Shown here one piece after another: positions 57,401 through 64,000 of a stretch of DNA of 64,000 nucleotides (position 1 is the first letter of the stretch; each line of letters begins with the position of its first letter). Below the pieces are notes generated by a model. The model worked only from the letters and a program-made list of their open reading frames with translations. It made no database searches and had not been told where the DNA came from. The DNA lies in NCBI RefSeq assembly GCF_015767635.1, contig NZ_CP065230.1:2914001-2978000 (forward strand). Direction: 5' to 3'. The stretch comes from Halomonas sp. A40-4 (GTDB lineage Bacteria > Pseudomonadota > Gammaproteobacteria > Pseudomonadales > Halomonadaceae). Position numbers and translations under genes: made by a program.

Positions 57401-60400
57401 ACTAGGGGTGTCTTGGGCAACCACCACCGCCTCGCGAACCTCCGGCTGAACCAATAGTTCGGCTTCGATCTCGCCCAGTTCGATACGCAGGCCGCGGATC
57501 TTCACCTGATGATCGAGGCGGCCCAGGTACTCAAGCTGACCATCGTCACGCCAGCGCACCAAATCGCCCGTACGGTAGAGGCATTCGCCCTGTGCAAAAG
57601 GATCGGCGACAAAGCGTTCTGCAGTAAGGTCAGGACGGTGCAGGTAGCCCCGCGACAAGCCCACGCCACCCAGATAGAGCTCCCCTGCGACGCCAGGCGG
57701 CGCCAGGTTAAGATCACCATCCAGTACGTAAGTGCGGATACCTGCGATCGGTTTGCCGATCGCTACCTGATTGCGCCCATCGTCTTGGCACGTCCAGTGG
57801 GTCACATCGATGGCAGCTTCGGTGGGGCCATAGAGGTTGTAGAGCGCCGTGTGAGGCAGGCGGGTAAATACCTGGTTTTGCAGCGCTGCCGGAAGCGCCT
57901 CGCCGCTACATACCAGACGCGTCAGGCTGGTGCAGGCTTCTACCTCACCATGCGCTAGGAAGGCCTGAAGCATTGAAGGTACGAAATGTAGCGTGGTGAT
58001 CTTGTGGGTACGGATTAATTCAACCAGTTGGGCTGGCTCACGGTGAGCGCCTGGCGGGGCCATCACTAGCCGCGCGCCCTGCATCAGCTGCCAGAAGAAC
58101 TCCCACACAGAAACATCGAAGCTGAACGGCGTCTTCTGCAATACCGCATCATCGGCCGTTAGATCATAGGCCTCCTGCATCCACTGTAGGCGGTTAGTCA
58201 ACGCGTGATGGCGGTTAGCTGCGCCCTTGGGCCGCCCGGTAGAGCCCGAGGTATAAATCACATAGGCTAGGTGTTCACCGTGCAGGGCCACGCTTGGATT
58301 GGTCGACGCATGATGCGTCACATCCAACTGATCCAGTTCGATGACATTCAGGTTTTCGGCTACTGGTAACGACTCACGAAGGTGTTGCTGGGTAAGTAGC
58401 AGCTCAATACCGCTGTCCTCGACCATATAGGCCAACCGATCACTCGGATAATCTGGGTCTAGCGGTACATAAGCACCACCCGCTTTGAGGATACCCAGTA
58501 GCCCCACCACCATCTCGATGGAGCGTTCCACCGAGATGCCCACTCGGGTTTCGGGTTTTACGCCTAAGCCAATCAGATAATGGGCTAACTGGTTGGCTCG
58601 ATCATTGAGTTTGGCGTAGTTGAGTGACTGATCTTCGAATACTACGGCCGTAGCCTCTGGGGTTATCTCGACACGGTGTTCGATCAGACGGTGGACCGGG
58701 TCGGTCTTGGTATAGCGATCACCGTTAACGCTCCACGCCTCTATTTGCTGCCGCTCTTCGTCACTTAACCAATCAATCTCCCCAACTCGTTGAGTCGCTG
58801 ACTCGCTCAGTTGCTCAAGCGCTCTAACCAGATGCTGAATCAACATCATGGCAACGGAATCGTCTAGCTGTGATCTTGAATAGCTGAAGCAAAGTTCCAA
58901 CGTTTCCTTCTGGAAGACGGCCAGCGTTACGGGGTAATTGGTTTGCTCGCGGTTGGCCACCTCGCCGAACACCAATTCGCCCGGCAGGTTCTGATCCAAT
59001 GCTGCATCCACAGGATAGTTCTCGAATACCAACAAACTATCGAACAGTGATTGACCACCCTGCCCCGCCCAGAGCTGGATGTCATAGAGCGGCGTATGCT
59101 CATGCTCGCGACTCGCCAAGTTTTGTTCCTGCAACTGGCGCAACCACTCATCGACACGCAGTGAGGGATTCAGTGAGACAATGAGCGGCAAGGTATTGAT
59201 GAAGGGACCAATCAACTGCTCTGCCGCTGGTAGCTCCGCAGGTCGCCCGGCGACGGTGGCTCCAAAACAGAGGCTATCTTGCCCCGTGTAACGGGCCACC
59301 AGCAGCGACCAGGCACCTTGCATTAGTGTATTGAGTGTTACGTGAGCAGCCTTGGCGAAATTCTCCAGTCGCTGAGTGGTCGTGCTATCTAGCGACAGGG
59401 ATATATCTTTGTGTCCAGCTTGCACTTCGTGGGGGCTAGGCATCGCACTGACGAGATGCGTGGGCGCATCAAGATGCTGCAGCTGGGCACGCCAGTAGGC
59501 TTCACTAGCATCAGCGTCACGGCGCTGCAACCATTCAATGTAATCACGATAGCGTCCTTCTACAGATGGCAGGGATTCACCGACGTAGCAGCGCAGAACC
59601 TCACCCATCAGTTGCGAGGTACTCCAGCCATCCAGCAGCAGATGGTGACGCGTCCAGATAAAGCAGTGCCGGTTATCGGCGACTGTCACCAGCGCCAAGC
59701 GCATCAGCGGCGGCAACGTAAGATCGAATGGCGCCCGCTGCTCCTCGGCAAGCCTCTCAAGCGCCGCTGATAGATCCTCTCTTCCGTGCCAATCCGCTTC
59801 AAACCACGGCAGCTCGACGGTGCGTGCCACCCACTGCAGCGGTGCGCCAGCGTTCTCCATGAAGCCGCTACGCAGGATCTCGTGACGCTCTAGCACTTGA
59901 TCCCAGGCGGCCTTGAAGCGCTCAACATCCAGGTTGCTAATCTCCACCTGTAACTGGTTGAGATAGGCCACATCCTGGTCATCGTAGAGGCTGTGGAACA
60001 GCATGCCCTGTTGCAATGGCGATAGCGGATAGATATCCGCCAGTTGATCGGCGGCAACAGGCAAACCGTCCAACTGCGTCTGACTCAGCCCCGACAGCGG
60101 GAAGTCCGAAGGTGTTGCGCCACGAACGCCACTAGCACAGTGCTCAATTAATGCCTCTAGTTGCGCTTGGAAGCTTGCTTGCAAGGCATTTATCGCCGCC
60201 TCGCTGTGAATCTCACGACTGTAATTCCAGTCGAAGCGCAGTTGGCCATCTTGAACCCAGGCCACCACCTCAATCCAGGTACGGCGCTTGCTTTGCGGCG
60301 CGCGAGTCTGCCCTGCATTCTCTTTGGCGAGCCGCCAGGCCCCATCGCCCTGTAGGGAGCGATCCAACTGGCCTAGATAATTGAAGGTGACTTGGGGGTA

Positions 60401-63400
60401 GGCACCACCGACCAGCGCGGGCTCTTCATTCAAATAGCGCAGCACGCCGTAGCCAAGCCCCTTGTCAGGCACTTGGCGGAGTTGCTCTTTGATGGCTTTT
60501 AGGCTCGTAGCAGGCTCCGCATTACCCGGCGTCAGGCGAACCGGGTAGAGCGAGGTGAACCAGCCCACGCTACGGCTGAGATCGACACCGTCGAACAGGT
60601 TTTCGCGGCCATGGCCTTCCAGTTCGATCAGCACACTATCTCGCTCCTCCCACTGGCACAGGGCGCTCGACAGCGCCGTGAGAAGCAGATCGTCCATCTG
60701 GGTTCGGTAGGCCTTATGCACCGGCCCCAGCAGTTGCGTGGTTGCCTCAGTAGACAAGCTGCCGGCAAGTGAGGCGGTATCGGCAACGGTGTTGCTGCCC
60801 TGGGGATTCTGTGCCGGTAGGCTAGGCTCTGGCGCTTTAACTAGGTCTTCCCAATAAGGGCGTTGCTCAGCCAACGCCTGCGATTTGGCGTAGTCGGCCA
60901 GGGCACTCGCCCACTCAGCTAACGAGGTGGTGGCCGGTGGCAGGTCGGCTGCCTTTCCTGCACTTAACTGCGTGTAGGCCGTTTGCAGGTCATCAAGAAT
61001 CACGCGCCACGAGACGCCGTCTACCACCAGATGGTGAGCCACTAGCAGCAATCTTCCACCGCGCTCGCCTCCCAGTTCCATCCAGATGGCACGGAACGGC
61101 CGCGCCAGACTCAAACTGCGCTGCGCAGCATCGGCGGCCCGAGTGATGGCCTGCGCCGTATCCGCTTGGTCACTCAGATCCAGGTGCTCGAAGAGGTCAT
61201 CGGCTAGCTTGCCATAGGCTTGTTGCCAGCTATCGCCAACGCGCTCAAAGCGCAGCCGCAAGGCGCTATGGTGATCTACCACTGCCTCAATGGCACGCTG
61301 CAGCAGCGCGGCATCTACACCACTGGCCGCTTCCAGCATCAACGACTGATTCCAGTGGTTTGGCTCGGCGAAGTTCTGCTCGAAGAACCAGCGCTGCACC
61401 GGCAACAGTGCAAAGGAAGCCACCTTATCAGGCGCAGCCACTTGTTTAGGTGCGGCCGCCGCCAGGGGCGTGGCCATCGCTGCCACGGCGGCCACGGTCT
61501 GCCCTTCCATCAACTGCTTGGGGGCTATCTTGTAGCCACGCTTGCGCGAGCGCGCAACGATCTGCAGGCTGAGGATGGAGTCACCACCCAGCTCAAAGAA
61601 GTTGTCGTTACGCCCCACCTGCTCGCAGCCGATCACGTCAGCCCAGACCGCTGCCAACGCCTCCTCTGCTTCTCCCTGGGGCGCTTCGAAGGCTTTACCA
61701 CCATCGGCTTGCACTGGCTCTGGCAACGCCTTGCGATCCAGCTTGCCATTGGCGGTTAGTGGTAAGGCATCCAGCCGTACCAGGGCGCTGGGCACTATAT
61801 AGTCTGGTACGCGCTCGCCAAGCTGCTCTAGTAACTCGGCGTCATCGACATCGCTCCCGGCGGCCATCACCACGTAGGCATACAGTTGCGCGCGGCCTTC
61901 ATTGTCATCCCTTGCGACGACTTCTGCTTCCGAGACCCCTGGGTGGTCGCGCAACAGGGCAGCAATCTCACTCGGCTCCACCCGATAACCGCGAATCTTG
62001 ACCTGATCGTCCACACGGCCAAGGAACTCCAGGCTACCGTCGGCAAGTTGGCGCACCCGGTCACCGCTGCGATAGAGCCGCTCCCCCGAATGGAAGGGGC
62101 TGGCAACAAAGCATTCCGCCGTTTGCCCCAGCCGGTACAGATACCCTTGCGCCAGCCCTGGCCCGCCTAGGTAGAGCTCACCGGCAACACCCTTCGGCAC
62201 CGGATTAAGCCAAGGATCAAGCACATAGGCCTGAGCATTGGCCAGCGGTGTGCCGATCGGCAGTGTGCTGGCAGCTCGATCGGCTATGTCAGCTTGCTGT
62301 GTGAGAATACCTACCGTGGTTTCCGTAGGCCCGTAGTGATTAAGCACTTGGCAGGTTGGCTTAAGCTCGGCGATACGTTCCAGTAGCGCCCAGTCGGTCG
62401 CTTCGCCGCCCAGAATCAGGCGCTCGTGCGTAAGCACGTCAGCCGGGGTTGCCGCACTCAGCAGTGCCCGCAGGTGGCTGGGCACAATCTTGAGCACATC
62501 CACCCGCTGTTCCCGCATATAAGCTGCAAAGGCATCCGGGTCAAAGGCGCACTCGGGAGAAATGAGGTGCAAGGTGCGGCCGGTGCACAAGGCACCAAAC
62601 AGCACCGTATGCCCCAGATCCGCCGCTACCGTCGACACCATCGCCATGTTGCGGGCATCCTCTGGTAGCGCCAACGCTTCCAGAACACCCTGTACATAAT
62701 TGGCCAGCGCACCGTGACTTACCACTACGCCCTTGGGCTTACCCGTGGAGCCAGAGGTATAGATCACATAGGCCGTCTGCTGGGGATGGATAACTGGTGG
62801 TTCGTGCTCTACTGCAACTGGAATATCATCGGCAAACGCCAGTTCCATTACCGGAATGTCATCGCTCCAGTCGCAAGCCATACTGCTCAGCATTAAGCGA
62901 GCGCCACTGTCAGCCAGTTGATAGGCCAAACGTTCCATCGGTAGTTGTGGATCCAACGGCACAAACGCCCCGCCCGCTTTGAGTACGGCGAGAATGCCAA
63001 GTACGTATTCACATGAGCGTTCGGCGTGAATGGCAACACGCACTTCAGCGCCTACTCCCTGTGCGGCCAGTGCCTGTGCTATACGCTGGGCTTGAGCGTC
63101 CAGGCCGGCGTAGGTATAGCAGTATTGCCCATCATCTACAGCTGGCTCATCAGCATTAACTGCCACCGCTTTCGACAGCAGAGTGGGGATATCCTGAGCA
63201 AGACATTCGCTTTGGTTGCCTTCCAGCACGGAGATAGGCTCGGGTAGCGCCAGCATCGCCGTATGAGACTGCGGATCAGCGACGACCTGCTCGGCCAGGC
63301 ACCGGAATGCCTGGCAGAAACGCTCGATCGTATTGGCATCGAATAGCTCTGCGGAATAAGCGAATAGACCTGCTATTCCCTCGGACTCATCGCAAAAATC

Positions 63401-64000
63401 GAGACTCAGGTCGAAGTGAGCAATGCCTGTGAATACCTGCTCGGCTTGAATCGCCAGGCCAACCACGTGACGCTCCGCCTGCCACCTTTCCTGCTGAGTA
63501 CACTTCACCTGAAATAGTGGATGTACCCCGGGTTGCCGTTCAAGCTGCAGTGCCTCCACCAACTGATCGAAAGGCACCTCTTGATGCAGCTGGGCATCGA
63601 TCAGGGTAGCGTTCACCTCATCTAATAAACGTTCGAAGTTTTTAGTGGGATCAACCTGAGTGCGCAGGACAACGACATTGATAAGGTAACCAATCAAGCC
63701 CTGGAGCTCGGCTTTATGGCGATTGGCAATGGGGGCCCCTACTTTGATATCTGTCTCACTGCTAAAGCGATGCAGTGTCAGCTTTAATAGTGCCAAGATC
63801 ACGGCGTAGAGCGAAACACTTCGTTCACGGGATAAGCTACGTAGCTGCTCGCTCAACTCACGAGGAAGCGTAAAGCGCAGCTGGCCTTCGCTCGGTGCGG
63901 ACAGCGCTTGGCGTGGACGATCCAGCGGCAATGCCAGCGGGGGATGATCCCCGGCGAGGCGTTCGCACCAGTGAGCAAGTTGGCTCTGTCGCTCACTACT
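54473..64000 (-). CDS. non-ribosomal peptide synthetase with fused aspartate beta-hydroxylase; 5' end beyond the window
   Basis: At least 3175 codons; the frame is open to the last base, so the start is outside. Visible order: second half of a C domain, A with code DLTKIGHVGK (Asp), T ([13 protein letters not shown], about 61,590), E domain ([18 protein letters not shown]), C of the type following E ([10 protein letters not shown]), A with code DVWHVSLIDK (Ser), T, C ([10 protein letters not shown]), then a TauD/SyrP-like Fe(II)/2-oxoglutarate hydroxylase (about 54,520-55,470) with iron ligands HNE in YHNESSH and the distal His in [14 protein letters not shown]. It makes D-Asp-Ser and can hydroxylate an aspartyl residue, probably that of the next protein. 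Confidence 0.93.
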   Translation of the reverse strand, partial: SSERQSQLAHWCERLAGDHPPLALPLDRPRQALSAPSEGQLRFTLPRELSEQLRSLSRERSVSLYAVILALLKLTLHRFSSETDIKVGAPIANRHKAELQGLIGYLINVVVLRTQVDPTKNFERLLDEVNATLIDAQLHQEVPFDQLVEALQLERQPGVHPLFQVKCTQQERWQAERHVVGLAIQAEQVFTGIAHFDLSLDFCDESEGIAGLFAYSAELFDANTIERFCQAFRCLAEQVVADPQSHTAMLALPEPISVLEGNQSECLAQDIPTLLSKAVAVNADEPAVDDGQYCYTYAGLDAQAQRIAQALAAQGVGAEVRVAIHAERSCEYVLGILAVLKAGGAFVPLDPQLPMERLAYQLADSGARLMLSSMACDWSDDIPVMELAFADDIPVAVEHEPPVIHPQQTAYVIYTSGSTGKPKGVVVSHGALANYVQGVLEALALPEDARNMAMVSTVAADLGHTVLFGALCTGRTLHLISPECAFDPDAFAAYMREQRVDVLKIVPSHLRALLSAATPADVLTHERLILGGEATDWALLERIAELKPTCQVLNHYGPTETTVGILTQQADIADRAASTLPIGTPLANAQAYVLDPWLNPVPKGVAGELYLGGPGLAQGYLYRLGQTAECFVASPFHSGERLYRSGDRVRQLADGSLEFLGRVDDQVKIRGYRVEPSEIAALLRDHPGVSEAEVVARDDNEGRAQLYAYVVMAAGSDVDDAELLEQLGERVPDYIVPSALVRLDALPLTANGKLDRKALPEPVQADGGKAFEAPQGEAEEALAAVWADVIGCEQVGRNDNFFELGGDSILSLQIVARSRKRGYKIAPKQLMEGQTVAAVAAMATPLAAAAPKQVAAPDKVASFALLPVQRWFFEQNFAEPNHWNQSLMLEAASGVDAALLQRAIEAVVDHHSALRLRFERVGDSWQQAYGKLADDLFEHLDLSDQADTAQAITRAADAAQRSLSLARPFRAIWMELGGERGGRLLLVAHHLVVDGVSWRVILDDLQTAYTQLSAGKAADLPPATTSLAEWASALADYAKSQALAEQRPYWEDLVKAPEPSLPAQNPQGSNTVADTASLAGSLSTEATTQLLGPVHKAYRTQMDDLLLTALSSALCQWEERDSVLIELEGHGRENLFDGVDLSRSVGWFTSLYPVRLTPGNAEPATSLKAIKEQLRQVPDKGLGYGVLRYLNEEPALVGGAYPQVTFNYLGQLDRSLQGDGAWRLAKENAGQTRAPQSKRRTWIEVVAWVQDGQLRFDWNYSREIHSEAAINALQASFQAQLEALIEHCASGVRGATPSDFPLSGLSQTQLDGLPVAADQLADIYPLSPLQQGMLFHSLYDDQDVAYLNQLQVEISNLDVERFKAAWDQVLERHEILRSGFMENAGAPLQWVARTVELPWFEADWHGREDLSAALERLAEEQRAPFDLTLPPLMRLALVTVADNRHCFIWTRHHLLLDGWSTSQLMGEVLRCYVGESLPSVEGRYRDYIEWLQRRDADASEAYWRAQLQHLDAPTHLVSAMPSPHEVQAGHKDISLSLDSTTTQRLENFAKAAHVTLNTLMQGAWSLLVARYTGQDSLCFGATVAGRPAELPAAEQLIGPFINTLPLIVSLNPSLRVDEWLRQLQEQNLASREHEHTPLYDIQLWAGQGGQSLFDSLLVFENYPVDAALDQNLPGELVFGEVANREQTNYPVTLAVFQKETLELCFSYSRSQLDDSVAMMLIQHLVRALEQLSESATQRVGEIDWLSDEERQQIEAWSVNGDRYTKTDPVHRLIEHRVEITPEATAVVFEDQSLNYAKLNDRANQLAHYLIGLGVKPETRVGISVERSIEMVVGLLGILKAGGAYVPLDPDYPSDRLAYMVEDSGIELLLTQQHLRESLPVAENLNVIELDQLDVTHHASTNPSVALHGEHLAYVIYTSGSTGRPKGAANRHHALTNRLQWMQEAYDLTADDAVLQKTPFSFDVSVWEFFWQLMQGARLVMAPPGAHREPAQLVELIRTHKITTLHFVPSMLQAFLAHGEVEACTSLTRLVCSGEALPAALQNQVFTRLPHTALYNLYGPTEAAIDVTHWTCQDDGRNQVAIGKPIAGIRTYVLDGDLNLAPPGVAGELYLGGVGLSRGYLHRPDLTAERFVADPFAQGECLYRTGDLVRWRDDGQLEYLGRLDHQVKIRGLRIELGEIEAELLVQPEVREAVVVAQDTPSGSRLVAYVVPQADSELDSAVLREALGQQLPDYMVPGVVVALDALPLNANGKVDRKALPEPDLASGSQYEPPQGEVEEALAQIWSEVLSVGLVGRHDNFFELGGHSLLAMQMLARMRAAGLQSLALRDLFKTPVLCELALLASTGGNDVVGDTPLCPITRREQMPLSPAQKRLWLVNRLAGSSSERTGYNMSAALNLTGQLDAEAIKSTLDVIVDRHEVLRTRYPENEVGEPIAVIAPGNPMEVEWVDLVNLEGDQQHDQARQLMEEHAQRAFDLSSGPLLRAAVIRLSPRSHLLLLCVHHIVFDGWSEAVFIKEFVTTYRALIDDEESGLPDLPIQYVDYAAWHDKALSGAAFEKSATFWRRYLSDAPPLSTLPGDFARPTQVSHAGSALSMSLSPELSTSLNRLATQHGTTLFTLLLASFQLLMHRQTRQQDLVVGTDVAGRSHPDVEPLIGFFVNVIPLRSRLADGQIDFGHWLEQVQTSVLDAFDHQTVPFDRIVELSGISRERDRSPLIQTLFVLQNTPTERFSLPGLEVEVMPQPRQESKFDMAVFVDESDTGLSVEWVYATALYRRETIEHLTGAWQSLLAQIVEAPSTPVEEFRLPLMEKHAMQNKLSKGAKLNKLGSLKSQPDARSSTNSDSPVRTALFDEKRVFPLVIEATDADLDAVAWATSQRDFIEQHLRTHAGILFRNFDLTTPQEFEAFAEAIQPGLYGNYGDLPKKEGGRNTYRSTPYPERQMILYHNESSHLERWPRKQLFFCEKPSPVGGATPIVDCREMLRQLPADVVEEFERKGLLYVRTFTRNLDVSWRDFFKTDSREEVEVRLKEAGIDWEWLGDDELQTRTHCPAVVTHPVTGDRVFFNQVQLHHVSCLEPDVKEDLLGMVGQERLPRNVYFGDGSVISDEMMKVVGEAYEACAVRFDWRRGDVVMVDNMLAAHARDPYEGPRKIVVAMGDIYERSALEEAQGVNADAELVGQ
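57080..58612 (-). repeat. direct repeat, copy 2: serine A-T module segment
   Basis: Partner of 48160-49690 (offset 8,922 nt, in register). The encoded A domains share the same ten-residue pocket code and nearly the same protein sequence, while the C domains before and after are different. Confidence 0.85.

Noticed and set aside
1..64000. Mobile elements, CRISPR arrays, tRNA or rRNA genes, restriction or phage-defence genes
   Set aside because: Looked for on both strands by pattern and by protein content; none seen. The siderophore region is accessory-like but has no integrase, transposase or att-like repeats.

Overview
The window looks like chromosome of a moderately GC-rich marine or halophilic gammaproteobacterium, most likely Halomonas or a close relative. 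This rests on the overall character of the proteins (SpeG, ArfA, NirBD, FhuB and hydroxamate/beta-hydroxyaspartate siderophore genes) and is an inference, not a database result. I saw no rRNA, tRNA, CRISPR array, insertion sequence or phage gene.

Left part (1-13.4 kb): a DUF1415 gene cut by the edge, a GntR regulator, a split chromate-type transporter, an ABC exporter, a chemoreceptor, a REC-EAL protein, and a divergent signalling locus made of a hybrid histidine kinase (split by a frameshift), a small periplasmic molybdopterin-fold protein and an OmpR-type regulator. Then come a DUF1127 protein, a 55-residue ArfA ribosome-rescue factor, and a membrane-anchored phospholipase D family protein.

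Nitrate assimilation (13.4-23.6 kb): two divergent operons. Leftward: nitrate reductase, siroheme methyltransferase, and a fused PP2C phosphatase/Ser-Thr kinase. Rightward: an FAD electron-transfer subunit, nirB and nirD. The 0.7-kb gap between them carries, on each strand, a leader with small hairpins that overlap an intrinsic terminator. On the nirB side both hairpins have the same AATGGC hexaloop, as expected of an ANTAR-protein antitermination target, and a sigma-54-like promoter lies just upstream. No ANTAR regulator gene is in the window.

Middle (23.7-30 kb): a cation-efflux protein, a Na+/amino-acid symporter, a phosphoesterase, two related unannotated microproteins (one behind a perfect 23-bp palindrome matching CTGC-N3-GCAG), speG, threonine aldolase and a LysE-type exporter.

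Right half (30-64 kb): a siderophore locus. It holds two SyrD/PvdE-like ABC exporters, FhuF, a fused FhuB permease, a siderophore-interacting flavoreductase overlapping a cytochrome b561, an N-acyltransferase and N-hydroxylase for hydroxamate formation, a TonB-dependent receptor, an FhuD-like binding protein, and three collinear NRPS genes. The readable assembly line is [C]-A(Asp)-T-E-C-A(Ser)-T-C-hydroxylase // inactive C-like-A(Asp)-T // C-A(Ser)-T-C(dual E/C-like)-A(Thr or hydroxyornithine?)-T-TE, and it continues past the right edge. This predicts a mixed hydroxamate/beta-hydroxyaspartate peptide siderophore of the general kind known from Halomonas (aquachelins, loihichelins). Fur-box-like sites lie in front of the uptake genes.
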